From positions 1-42,860 of the forward strand of contig JBAZTO010000037.1 of the NCBI GenBank assembly GCA_041661865.1: a DNA stretch of 42,860 bases, in the 5' to 3' direction. The notes below the pieces were generated by a model that was not told where the DNA came from, ran no database searches, and worked only from the letters and a program-made list of their open reading frames with translations. The position numbers were made by a program, and so were the translations under genes. Position 1 is the first letter of the stretch, and each line of letters opens with the position of its first letter. Origin of the DNA: JBAZTO01 sp041661865 (GTDB taxonomy: Bacteria; Planctomycetota; Phycisphaerae; SM23-33). Below are positions 28,119-35,814 of the stretch, piece after piece.

Positions 28119-29454
28119 GTGCGTGTTCTTCGGCCAGATCGTTGACGGCGACAAGGCTGGCTACAAGGCCCGCCCGCTGGACGAAAAGACCTTCTGGCAG
28201 AAGCCTGGCACGGCGCAGCAACTGTGGAACCTGGATCAGGTGCGGGGCGCCGAGCTGGTGCTGATTACCGAGGGCGAGATTGACGCGCTCTCGCTGGTCG
28301 AATGCGGCTTCTCGCCCAAGCAGGTCGTGAGCGTCTTCGGCGGATCGAAGGGCGAGGACGAGGCCAACCTGAAGCAGGCGCAGGCGGCATTGGAGGGCCT
28401 ACAGGGCGCTAGGACTGTGATCCTGGTGCATGACGCCGACCCGCCGGGCTTCGGGCTTCGTCGCGCCCTGGCGACGGTGCTAGGCGCGGCCCGTTGCCGC
28501 TTTGTGGAGTGGCCCGAGGGCATCAAGGACGCCAACGAAATGTTGGTGAAGGACGGCGCCGAGGCCCTGCGCGAGCTGGTTGAGAACGCCTTGCCCTGGC
28601 CCGTTGATGGGCTGTTCCGCATGTCGGAAATGCCCGAGCCGCCCCGGCTGGAGTTGTGGGATGCTGGCTGGCCAGAGTGGGAGGGCGGGGTCAAGTTGGC
28701 GGCGACGCATCTCAGCGTCGTTACCGGCCACGGCGGCCACGGCAAGAGCCGCTTCACGGCGCAGATGTGGGCGCAGATCGCCAACGGGCACGGGGTGCGG
28801 ATCGCGGTCTGCACGATGGAGACGCTAGCCAAGCCGGGCTATCGGCGATACCTGCGGGAAAGCATCATCGGCCGCGACCAGGGCGCCATGAGCGACGTCG
28901 ACATACGCCGAGCGGATGTTTGGATTGAGGACCACTACCGCTTCATTCAGCACCCCAAGCGCAGCCCTGGGCTGCAATGGCTCCTGGACGTGGCGGAGGT
29001 CGCCGTGGTGCGGGAAGGATGCAGGGCCTTGGTGATCGACCCCTGGAACAAGCTGGAGCGCACCAGGTCGGACCGGCAAAGCGAGACGGACTACATCGGC
29101 CAGGTGCTGGACGAGATGATGGTCTTCGCCACGGATCTGAATTGCCATGTCCAGATCATCGCGCACCCGGCGAAGTCCGACGCCAGCACGCGCGGTAAGC
29201 CGCCGGAGCTGGAGCATATCGCGGGCTCCAAGGCATGGGAGACCAAGCCGGATCAGGGCTTCGTCATGTATCGGCCGGAGATGTTTAAGGGCGGGACGCG
29301 CATGACGGGCTGCGAGTTCTACGTGAAAAAGACGCGCTTTGAGGAGCTTGGCCATCCCCGGCGCTTCGACATGCGGCTGGACCTTCAGACCGGCCGCTAC
29401 GTGAGCAGCGACTACGAATCCGACTACACCCGAGCCATGAAGGGAGCCGCGTGA
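27934..29454 (+). CDS. Toprim-helicase (T7 gp4-like primase/helicase)
   Basis: A 506-codon frame from ATG 27934; meaningful sequence starts near residue 31 (SLTANARAFLKQRGLSES). The Toprim domain shows E-G-E (113-115, LITEGEIDAL) and D-A-D (VILVHDADP). The helicase has Walker A G-H-G-G-H-G-K-S (265-272) and Walker B ALVIDPWN (Asp369), then a conserved His (QIIAHPAK) as in DnaB/gp4 helicases. It unwinds DNA at the fork and, with the zinc ribbon encoded just upstream, would make RNA primers. The two parts overlap in different frames. No phage polymerase is present, so host polymerase must be used. Confidence 0.85.
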   Translation: MTPASASHDSRMVPGRATAGTVAGVAAASLTANARAFLKQRGLSESILGQMPVAFGTDRGRECVFFGQIVDGDKAGYKARPLDEKTFWQKPGTAQQLWNLDQVRGAELVLITEGEIDALSLVECGFSPKQVVSVFGGSKGEDEANLKQAQAALEGLQGARTVILVHDADPPGFGLRRALATVLGAARCRFVEWPEGIKDANEMLVKDGAEALRELVENALPWPVDGLFRMSEMPEPPRLELWDAGWPEWEGGVKLAATHLSVVTGHGGHGKSRFTAQMWAQIANGHGVRIAVCTMETLAKPGYRRYLRESIIGRDQGAMSDVDIRRADVWIEDHYRFIQHPKRSPGLQWLLDVAEVAVVREGCRALVIDPWNKLERTRSDRQSETDYIGQVLDEMMVFATDLNCHVQIIAHPAKSDASTRGKPPELEHIAGSKAWETKPDQGFVMYRPEMFKGGTRMTGCEFYVKKTRFEELGHPRRFDMRLDLQTGRYVSSDYESDYTRAMKGAA

Positions 29455-30026
29455 TGCGCCATGGAACCGCAGTGCTGGACGACCAGGACAACAGCCCGAC
29501 GCCTGAGATGCTGGCGAAGGGGGTGAAGCGGGCCAAGCTGCCCGAGGACATGACGACGCCCGAGCGGCTACAGCACGACCAGATCGTCGCCGTGGAGACC
29601 ATTGTCGCCGGTGTGAAGGCGGGCAGGGTGCGCGACCCGCTGGATTACTACCAGACGCGCGGCGAGTTGGACGGGCTGCTCTACGAGGTCGCCCGAGACT
29701 ACGGCGCCCTGCGCTACGCCGCTGGCGTGGTGCCGGCGGCCAAGGCGTGCGGTATGGATGGCCGCGTTGATGGCTCGGCGTCGTCTGGCGGGCTGCTGAA
29801 TCCATCGGAGCGGCGCTACGCCGCGATGCAGAAGCTCAAGCGCACAGACGCCGAGATTGTAGCGCGGGCAAGCCAGCGGCACGTCGATGTGCTGGCCGCC
29901 GTATGCGCCGAGGGCTGGTCCGCAGCGGCCTGGGCGACCAGCGCGGGGTACCGCAAAAATGGCATCGGGCTTGCGTTCTTCCGAGACGCCGCCGAGATAC
30001 TAGCTCTGGTATGGGGCCGAAAATAG
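29454..30026 (+). CDS. Early protein of unknown function after the helicase
   Basis: A 190-aa protein from ATG 29454 (or GTG 29451) overlapping the helicase stop. It is helical and charged: GVKRAKLPEDMTTPERLQ, YYQTRGELDGLLYEVARD, and near the end GYRKNGIGLAFFRDAAEI. It has the order seen in phage Q-like or late-regulator slots, but no family is recognised. It is the last gene of the rightward early operon before a promoter. Confidence 0.55.
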   Translation: MRHGTAVLDDQDNSPTPEMLAKGVKRAKLPEDMTTPERLQHDQIVAVETIVAGVKAGRVRDPLDYYQTRGELDGLLYEVARDYGALRYAAGVVPAAKACGMDGRVDGSASSGGLLNPSERRYAAMQKLKRTDAEIVARASQRHVDVLAAVCAEGWSAAAWATSAGYRKNGIGLAFFRDAAEILALVWGRK

Positions 30027-30029
30027 TTG

Positions 30030-30059
30030 TTGACCTGTTCGGGGAGCGTTGCGTATAAG
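30030..30059 (+). promoter_or_regulatory. Candidate late or middle promoter
   Basis: TTGACC (30030-30035), 18-nt spacer, TATAAG (30054-30059): five of six consensus bases in each box. It lies directly between the early operon and the HNH/terminase genes, without an operator palindrome in the spacer. Transcription would start about 30066, four bases before ATG 30070. Confidence 0.6.
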
Positions 30060-30069
30060 TTCTGTTCAG

Positions 30070-30720
30070 ATGGCACAGTTGGGCGGGCTACACCACAAGG
30101 CGTTGATTCACGTTGTCGCTCCCCGGCGACCCTGCCACCGTCTCCGCAAGAATGCGGAGCCCTTTCAGCGGTTTAAGTGCGGTCGGTGTCTGCGCTTGCA
30201 GCCCGAGGCGCAATATTTTCCAGTACACCGCCAGCCCTACGGCGGCTTCACCTTCCTGCACCCGTATTGCAACCTTTGCCGGCGGCAGCGGCAGTCGGAG
30301 TTTTCCGGCCACCCGCTGGTGAGCCCGCATTTGCAGCGTTACGTCACCGGCCTGTGCCGGGGCGCCAGGTCGGGGGCATCTTCGCGCGGCCTCGTATGGG
30401 GCTTGGTAGAGGACGACGTGCTGCGGCTCTACGTGCAGCAGGGCGGCAGGTGCGCCGTCACAGGAATTCAAATGTCAGCCCGGAACTCTAGGCAGGCAGC
30501 GGGTTCCTTTGCCGTGGCGATGCCGAAGGACCGAGACGCGGCTAGCATTGACCGCGTTGACAGCGCCGGCAATTACACGCTCGACAACGTGCAGCTGGTT
30601 TGCCGCGTCGTGAACACGATGAAGCTGGATATGTCGCTGAACGAATTCCGCCAGTGGTGCGACAGGGTGGTGGCCCACACCGACAAGATTGAGCGCGACC
30701 TGCTCGAAGCGGTCGCCTAG
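30070..30720 (+). CDS. HNH-like endonuclease with zinc-binding N-terminus
   Basis: A 216-aa protein from ATG 30070 (a TTG at 30049 would add 7 residues but lies upstream of the predicted transcription start). The N-terminal half holds C-G-R-C and Y-C-N-L-C pairs, the basis of a zinc site. The C-terminal half contains a typical HNH-type core of the phage homing-nuclease type: C-A-V-T-G (110s), then S-I-D-R-V-D and N-Y-T-L-D-N-V-Q-L-V-C. It sits directly before terS, the usual place of HNH nucleases that help DNA packaging by the terminase; a homing role is equally possible. Confidence 0.7.
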   Translation: MAQLGGLHHKALIHVVAPRRPCHRLRKNAEPFQRFKCGRCLRLQPEAQYFPVHRQPYGGFTFLHPYCNLCRRQRQSEFSGHPLVSPHLQRYVTGLCRGARSGASSRGLVWGLVEDDVLRLYVQQGGRCAVTGIQMSARNSRQAAGSFAVAMPKDRDAASIDRVDSAGNYTLDNVQLVCRVVNTMKLDMSLNEFRQWCDRVVAHTDKIERDLLEAVA

Positions 30721-30741
30721 CAACTCATTTGGAGGCGGCCA

Positions 30742-30777
30742 ATGGCCAAGAAGCGCAAGGGCGGCAGGAAGTGCTAG
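30742..30777 (+). CDS. Eleven-residue basic peptide (tentative)
   Basis: An ATG with a strong ribosome site (GGAGG, 7 nt upstream) reads MAKKRKGGRKC then TAG. It is too short to be conclusive, yet the ribosome site is better than that of most neighbours and the Lys/Arg-rich ending resembles the two small basic peptides before the portal gene. It may be a leader whose translation affects the hairpin at 30780-30820. Confidence 0.35.
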   Translation: MAKKRKGGRKC

Positions 30778-30779
30778 AG

Positions 30780-30820
30780 CGGGATAACGGGGTCTGACCA
30801 TGGCTGAGAACGTTATCCCG
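30780..30820 (+). promoter_or_regulatory. 10-bp inverted repeat enclosing the terS start codon
   Basis: CGGGATAACG (30780-30789) pairs perfectly with CGTTATCCCG (30811-30820). The 21-nt loop holds the ATG of the terminase small-subunit gene (30800-30802) and its weak ribosome site. As RNA it is a translation-control hairpin; as DNA it is a symmetric site that a terminase small subunit or regulator could bind. Confidence 0.6.
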
Positions 30821-31273
30821 GACAGCGCGTTCTACGAGGTTATCGCCCGGGTGGCTGACGGTGCCAGCCTCAAGGGCGAGCTTGATAAGCCGGATGCGCC
30901 CTTTGGGCGGCGCACCTTCTACGACCGGATCGCCAAGGATGACGCCATGCGCCGGGCCTGGGATTCAGCCCGCATGGACAGGGCTGACGCCATCGTAGAC
31001 GAGTGCGAGGGTATCGTGGCCAAGGTGCTGGCCAAGGAGCTTGAGCCCAAGGCTGCTCAGGTCGCAATCAACATGAAGCTGTGGCTTGCCGAGCGAGCCG
31101 ACCCAAGGCGCTATGGCTCCAAGCAGACGCTTGAGCACACCGGTAACGGCAGTGACTTCATGAGCGTCCTACAGCGTGCGCAGGGTAAGATCCAGGAGCA
31201 GGCCAAGGAAGCCGCAAAGGCAACCGAGGGCAGCAACGTGGTCAAGCTGGAGAGCAAGGGGAGGGTGGCCTAA
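30800..31273 (+). CDS. terS: Terminase small subunit
   Basis: A 157-aa protein from ATG 30800. The N-terminal domain is an HTH-like DNA-recognition region of terminase type (ADGASLKGELDKPDAPFGRR, then TFYDRIAKDDAMRRAWDSAR), followed by a helical middle (ADAIVDECEGIVAKVLAKEL) and the recurring terS ending R-A-D-P-R-R-Y-G-S-K-Q-T-L. Small subunits form a ring that recognises the packaging site and hands DNA to the large subunit. Position just upstream of terL fits. Confidence 0.8.
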   Translation: MAENVIPDSAFYEVIARVADGASLKGELDKPDAPFGRRTFYDRIAKDDAMRRAWDSARMDRADAIVDECEGIVAKVLAKELEPKAAQVAINMKLWLAERADPRRYGSKQTLEHTGNGSDFMSVLQRAQGKIQEQAKEAAKATEGSNVVKLESKGRVA

Positions 31274-31275
31274 GC

Positions 31276-31656
31276 ATGACTGCCGACGAAGCCGCAGTTG
31301 AAGCCCGGGTGGCCGCAAGGGTCTGCAAGCTGCTGGCCGATGTGTTTAGGGCCTCGTAGCCCGGCTTCTGGTCGCCGACGATCAAGGCGCTGGATGCGGA
31401 GGCGGAGAGGCAAGCGGCCGGGGCATTCCTGCCGGCAAGGATGGGCTACGGCAAGGACAGCAACGGGCCGTTCAGGTACATGGCTATCGATATCATGCGG
31501 CCGGCCCAGCTGTGCGAAGTGCTGTACGCTACGGCGACGGGCGGGCTCCAGTCCCGCGGCGAAGGATGTGATGTGCCCGAGAACGCCAGGCTGCGTACCG
31601 AGAAAGAGTGGACAGCGGCGGCAGCGGCGATGCGGGACAAGCTATACCCTGGATAG
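31276..31656 (+). pseudogene. Small gene between terS and terL, interrupted by an in-frame TAG
   Basis: ATG 31276 opens a frame (TADEAAVEARVAARVCKLLA...) that hits TAG at 31357-31359 after 27 codons; after the stop the same frame goes on for 98 codons without another stop (PGFWSPTIKALDAEAERQAA, then RMGYGKDSNGPFRYMAIDIM) to TAG 31654. Codon composition looks coding on both sides. It is therefore a nonsense-broken gene, a two-part gene with an internal start (ATG 31441), or an amber-readthrough gene. Function unknown. Confidence 0.55.
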
Positions 31657-32049
31657 GGCTAGCCGCTCTTGCCGCACAGTCGCGCACACGGCAGCATTGC
31701 TGACCTATTCCTGGCGCGGGCTTCCATAATTATGCTTATGCGCTATCGGTAATCCAGCAGTATCAATGGCTTAGCCGCAGAGGGCGCGCGGCGGAAACGT
31801 TGCCGGACTACATGTAGTGGGCTGGGATGGGCCGTTTCAGACCCCCCCCCGTCATTCGGAAGGCACCCGCCGTTATCGATACGGGTACCCCCACCCGCAC
31901 AGCACGCCCTGTACAGCAGCCACCCCACCCCTACCGCAGGTTGCGGCCTGGGACTCCGGGGTGCCGAAATTCGCGGCGAAACACCCTGATTTGCCTACCG
32001 TGGGTTGAAAGACCCCCCCCCACCGAAGCCTGAGAGGGCCTGAGACTCC
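31657..32049. other. Non-coding terS-terL region, candidate packaging site
   Basis: A 393-bp stretch with no convincing gene, in a genome where gaps are rare. It contains an AT-rich patch (31723-31740), a perfect 12-bp palindrome ACTACATGTAGT (31807-31818), the palindromes GGGTACCC (31883-31890) and CTGTACAG (31909-31916), and two runs of nine C after a GA (31842-31850 and 32013-32021) set 171 bp apart. This density of symmetric sites beside the terminase genes is what a cos or pac site looks like, although no site can be pinned down without physical end data. Confidence 0.5.
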
Positions 32050-33462
32050 TTGGCTGAAAATCCTGCATTTGACCCCGCCGAGGTAATCGCGGCCTGGGCT
32101 GGGGACCCTGTTGCCTTTGCCCGGGGCGCGCTGGGGGTCGCGGAGTTCGATGACTGGCAGCTTGAGGCTCTGGCTGCGCTGGCGTCGGACGACAAGCTAG
32201 CGATTCGGTCGGGCCACGGTGTGGGCAAGACGGCGTTTCTGGCCTGGACGGTCATTTGGTGGCTGCTGACGCACTATCCGGCCAAGGCGGCCTGCACGGC
32301 GAACACGCAGAGCCAGCTGCAGGATGTGTTGTGGGCGGAGATAGCCAATTGGGCGCGCAAGCTGCCGGCGGGGTTCCGGGAGTTGATCCTGGTCAAGGCC
32401 GACAAGGTGGAGTTGGCGAGCCCTGGGAAGGCGGAGAACGCGGCTTTCGCCAGGACGGCGGCGAAGGACCGGCCGGAGGCGCTGCAGGGCTTCCACTCGG
32501 CGAACATGCTTTTCATCGTGGACGAGGCATCGGGCGTCCCGGACATTATTTTTGAGGTCGCCGAGGGTGCCCTTTCCACGGAAGGGGCGAAGGTCATCCT
32601 GACCGGCAACCCGACCCGGACGACGGGGTATTTCTACGACGCGTTCTTTGGCCCCTTGGCGCATCGCTGGTGGCGGCGCCGGGTGTCCTGCGAAGAGAGC
32701 AAGCGCGTGTCGCGCAAGTTCATCGAGGACATGCGGACGAAGTACGGCGAGGACTCGAATGTCTACCGGGTCCGCGTGCTGGGTGAGTTCCCCCGGCAGG
32801 ACGAGGACACGGTAGTCCCGCTGGACCTGGCGGAGAGCGCGGTGGGCCGGGATGTGATGCCGCTGGGCAACATCGTATGGGGCCTGGACGTGGCGCGGTT
32901 CGGGTCTGACCGCTCTGTGTTGATCAAGCGCCAGGGCGGGGTGGTGCTGGATAAACCCCGGACTTGGCGGCAGCTGGACTTGATGCAGCTGTGTGGGGCC
33001 ATCGTCAACGAATACAAGGCGTGCCCCTTCGACCGGAAGCCGGCGGAAGTGCTGGTGGATTCCATCGGCTTGGGCGCTGGCGTAGTCGACCGGCTACGGG
33101 AAATGAACTTCGGCCCGGTGGTGCGGGGCATCAACGTCTCTGAGGCGAGCGCGATGAGCGAGCGTTTCGTTCGCCTGAGAGACGAGCTGTGGTGGTCGAT
33201 CCGGGAGTGGCTGGAGACGCGGGAAGCGCGGTTGCCCAAGGACGACGACCTGTTGGGCGAGCTGTGCGCGCCCCGGTACGCCTACACCAGCTCGGGCAAG
33301 ATCAAGGTTGAATCGAAGGACGACATGCGTAAGCGGGGCGTGCAGAGCCCCGACCTGGCGGATGCTCTCATGCTGACGTTTGGAAGCAGCGGCATCGCCG
33401 CGCACTTCGGCAGCAAGTGGGGCTCTCGCCGGCTGACGCCGAACACAGGGTGGGTGGTATGA
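32050..33462 (+). CDS. terL: Terminase large subunit
   Basis: A 470-aa protein from TTG 32050. The ATPase motor domain has Walker A G-H-G-V-G-K-T (55-61) and Walker B L-F-I-V-D-E (154-159); the nuclease domain has metal-binding acids Asp280 (W-G-L-D-V), Asp337 (V-L-V-D-S) and Asp438 (D-L-A-D-A). Order and size match large subunits of the P22/T4-type family that pump DNA into the prohead and cut it. The start codon TTG has only a modest ribosome site, in keeping with lower expression. Confidence 0.85.
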   Translation: MAENPAFDPAEVIAAWAGDPVAFARGALGVAEFDDWQLEALAALASDDKLAIRSGHGVGKTAFLAWTVIWWLLTHYPAKAACTANTQSQLQDVLWAEIANWARKLPAGFRELILVKADKVELASPGKAENAAFARTAAKDRPEALQGFHSANMLFIVDEASGVPDIIFEVAEGALSTEGAKVILTGNPTRTTGYFYDAFFGPLAHRWWRRRVSCEESKRVSRKFIEDMRTKYGEDSNVYRVRVLGEFPRQDEDTVVPLDLAESAVGRDVMPLGNIVWGLDVARFGSDRSVLIKRQGGVVLDKPRTWRQLDLMQLCGAIVNEYKACPFDRKPAEVLVDSIGLGAGVVDRLREMNFGPVVRGINVSEASAMSERFVRLRDELWWSIREWLETREARLPKDDDLLGELCAPRYAYTSSGKIKVESKDDMRKRGVQSPDLADALMLTFGSSGIAAHFGSKWGSRRLTPNTGWVV

Positions 33463-34412
33463 ACGTCTTGGACCTGATCCGCTCGTTTCGCGGCGAGCAA
33501 CAGCCGGCGCAGGCGCCGCAAGCCCCCCAGCAGGGCAGCCAGTTCCTTGAGGGGCTGCTCAACGGGAGTCTGTCGGGCGCTCCGGCTGGCTTCAACCCGA
33601 CCCACCCCAACGTGATGGGGATGGAGGGGAGCAAATATTACCCGGAGTTCCGGTTTGGCTACTCGGGGAGCCCTGCGCTGGAGCGTCTCGGCGTGACGCA
33701 GCCTGGCGGCTTCCCGCCGGGCATGGCGATGCAGCTGGCCAAGTCGCAGTATTTCGCCCCCGGTAGCGGTCAGGGCGTCAACATGGCCGGCAACAGGGCG
33801 CCCCAGGCGCCGGCCCCGGCCGGGCCTCCGGGTGGACAGTGGGTCAATTGGGCGGACGGCATGGGACGCTACTTCTCGCCGTTCCAGACGAAGCCGGGGG
33901 AAAGCGTGGCCGACGCCTATTTCGCCCGCATGATGGGCAGCGGCAGTCCGGGCGGTGAGGGCGGTGGCGGCGACGGTGGGGCATCGGCTGGAGCAGCCGG
34001 CGGCGGCGGCAGTGGCTGCCTGGCGCCCGACACGCTGGTCCTGATGGCGGACAACACCCTGCGCCGGATCGACCAGATCAAGCTGGGCGATGAAGTCAGC
34101 CACGGCGGGCGCGTCCTGGCCGTGATGCAGTTCGAGGCTGACGAGTGGTTCGACGTTCGGGGCGTCCGGGCCACGGGCGAGCATGCCTTCCTGACCGACG
34201 ACGGGTGGCAACGTGCCGAGGATTGCGGGCGTCCCGTTGAGAGCGCCGGATCGGTGTCGTGGAACCTGATCACCGAGAGCCACCGCGTGGTGCTGGCCGC
34301 CGACGGCGGCCATGTGCTGGCGGCGGACTACATCGAGCATGACCCGCATGGGCCGGTGTTCGATGGCCAGAACGACCGCGCCCTGGCGGCGCTCAATGGG
34401 AGCCCTGTGTGA
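33459..34412 (+). CDS. Hint-domain (intein-like) virion-module protein
   Basis: A 317-aa protein from ATG 33459, which overlaps the terL stop (ATGA). Residues 1-160 are a Gln/Pro/Gly-rich low-complexity region, then a Gly/Ser linker. From Cys187 an intein-like Hint domain begins: G-C-L-A-P-D-T-L-V-L (motif A), D-Q-I-K-L-G-D-E-V, T-G-E-H-A-F (motif B with T..H) and W-N-L-I-T-E-S-H-R-V (motif F-like). The C-terminal His-Asn of a complete intein is absent, so self-cleavage or branched ligation, not normal splicing, is possible. It sits between terL and the sugar/methyl-transfer genes. Confidence 0.75.
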   Translation: MNVLDLIRSFRGEQQPAQAPQAPQQGSQFLEGLLNGSLSGAPAGFNPTHPNVMGMEGSKYYPEFRFGYSGSPALERLGVTQPGGFPPGMAMQLAKSQYFAPGSGQGVNMAGNRAPQAPAPAGPPGGQWVNWADGMGRYFSPFQTKPGESVADAYFARMMGSGSPGGEGGGGDGGASAGAAGGGGSGCLAPDTLVLMADNTLRRIDQIKLGDEVSHGGRVLAVMQFEADEWFDVRGVRATGEHAFLTDDGWQRAEDCGRPVESAGSVSWNLITESHRVVLAADGGHVLAADYIEHDPHGPVFDGQNDRALAALNGSPV

Positions 34413-35041
34413 AGTACACCGCGACCGTCTCGGGCGAGTCCTGGGATCACGAGTTCGAGCAGGCGTTGAAGGCGCTGAATACCATCGTCCTGGCGCACGG
34501 CGAGCCTATCGAGGGCAACGCCTGCTATTGGGACCTTGAGCTGAAGGACCCCAACCAGCGTCCAGACGGGCGGATACTGAAGCGCCGGCAGGCATTGGGG
34601 TCCGCCGCGAAGAGCGCCGGCCGGGTGTTGGAGATCGGCGTGAACGCTGGCCACGCGGCCTTGCTCATGCTGGCGAGCAACCCGGCGCTGGACTACTTCG
34701 GCGTGGACATTGGGGCGCATGCCTACACGGTCCCGGCCCTGCGCTATCTGAATGCGACCGGGCGGGCCAAGGGCCTTATCGGGGACAGCGCGAAGGCGCT
34801 CCCTGTGCTGCGGGTTGATGGCGTTGAGCCTTTCGACCTGATCCATATCGACGGCGCGCACGACCTTGCAGGCGCCGTGACCGACCTGGTGAACGCGCGC
34901 GGCCTGCTGCAACAGGGCGGCACGGTCATCGTTGACGACATGCACCTGCCCGGCCCTCTGGAGGCGGTTTTATCGATGGTCGGCGACGGCTGGTACACCG
35001 GCTCGATAGGCGAGCATGTGGCGGAGTTGAGGCTACCATGA
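34409..35041 (+). CDS. Class I SAM-dependent methyltransferase
   Basis: A 210-aa protein from GTG 34409 (GTGA overlap). The SAM-binding region has the class I pattern: V-L-E-I-G-V-N-A-G-H (motif I, about 72-81), F-G-V-D-I-G (motif II) and F-D-L-I-H-I-D-G-A-H (about 145-154). The last feature is frequent in sugar- or protein-modifying methyltransferases (Methyltransf_24-like). It is not a DNA methyltransferase by motif. With two glycosyltransferases in the same module it probably methylates a glycan or protein of the virion or host envelope. Confidence 0.75.
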   Translation: MKYTATVSGESWDHEFEQALKALNTIVLAHGEPIEGNACYWDLELKDPNQRPDGRILKRRQALGSAAKSAGRVLEIGVNAGHAALLMLASNPALDYFGVDIGAHAYTVPALRYLNATGRAKGLIGDSAKALPVLRVDGVEPFDLIHIDGAHDLAGAVTDLVNARGLLQQGGTVIVDDMHLPGPLEAVLSMVGDGWYTGSIGEHVAELRLP

Positions 35042-35661
35042 TCCCCCGCCTGATCCACACCGTATGGGTCGGGGACAACAGCAAGGCGCCGGAAAAGACC
35101 ATTGAGACGTGGCGGGCGATGAACCCGAATTGGCACGTCATGGTCTGGCGCAACGAAGACCTGGCCAAGGGCGCATGGCGCAATCGCCACTGGATCGAAC
35201 ACTGGTGGCCGCTAGGCGAGATGTGCGGCGTCGCGGACGTGATGCGCTGGCAGATTCTGGAGGACATGGGCGGCTTCGCGGTTGACGCGGACGCGCCGTG
35301 CCTCCGCCCGCTGGACGAATGGATCTTTGACGTTACGGCCTGCGCCTGTTGGGAGAATGAGATTGCCCGGCCCGGGCTGATCAACAACGGCTTCGTGGCA
35401 TGCGAAGCCGGCGACCCGCTGGTCACGGCGATCAACCGCGACCTTGAGGCGGAAGTGCCGCCCGAAGGCCTGCGGGCATGGCAGACGACGGGACCTGTGA
35501 GGCTCACGGCGACGTGGCAGCTACACGGCGACGCCTGGACGATCTGGCCTAGCCATCTGTTCCTGCCCCGGCACTTCTCGGGGCATGCCTACACCGGGAG
35601 AGGCCCCGTATACGCCGAGCAGAAGTGGGGCAGCACGGTCGGCTATGAGGGCCTGACATGA
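35038..35661 (+). CDS. GT32-type glycosyltransferase
   Basis: A 207-aa protein from ATG 35038, overlapping the methyltransferase stop. It has the start typical of the family (I-P-R-L-I-H-T-V-W-V-G), the W-R-A-M-N-P-N-W-H segment, C-G-V-A-D-V-M-R-W and the D-x-D sugar-binding region G-G-F-A-V-D-A-D. GT32 enzymes transfer a sugar from a nucleotide sugar. The usual partner is a lipid, glycan or protein. Placement inside the head-module block suggests virion or receptor glycan modification. Confidence 0.8.
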   Translation: MIPRLIHTVWVGDNSKAPEKTIETWRAMNPNWHVMVWRNEDLAKGAWRNRHWIEHWWPLGEMCGVADVMRWQILEDMGGFAVDADAPCLRPLDEWIFDVTACACWENEIARPGLINNGFVACEAGDPLVTAINRDLEAEVPPEGLRAWQTTGPVRLTATWQLHGDAWTIWPSHLFLPRHFSGHAYTGRGPVYAEQKWGSTVGYEGLT

Positions 35662-35813
35662 CGTTCATCATCTACCGCCGTCGCCACGGTGGCAGCAAGC
35701 CAACGCCGCCAGCGGGTGAGCCTCCGCAGGTAGCGACGCCGGCAAAGGAAGTGCTTTCGAAGCGCAAGCCTGGCCGGCCCAAGGGCTCGAAAAACCGCAA
35801 GAAGGGAAAGTAA
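35658..35813 (+). CDS. Small basic AT-hook protein
   Basis: A 51-aa protein whose ATG overlaps the glycosyltransferase stop (ATGA). The N-terminus is short and basic (TFIIYRRRHGG), the middle Pro-rich and the C-terminus K-R-K-P-G-R-P-K-G-S-K-N-R-K-K-G-K, which has the G-R-P core of an AT-hook flanked by Lys/Arg. It can bind the minor groove of DNA. Possibly a DNA-associated head protein, packed with or condensing the genome. Confidence 0.7.
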   Translation: MTFIIYRRRHGGSKPTPPAGEPPQVATPAKEVLSKRKPGRPKGSKNRKKGK

Positions 35814-35814
35814 G

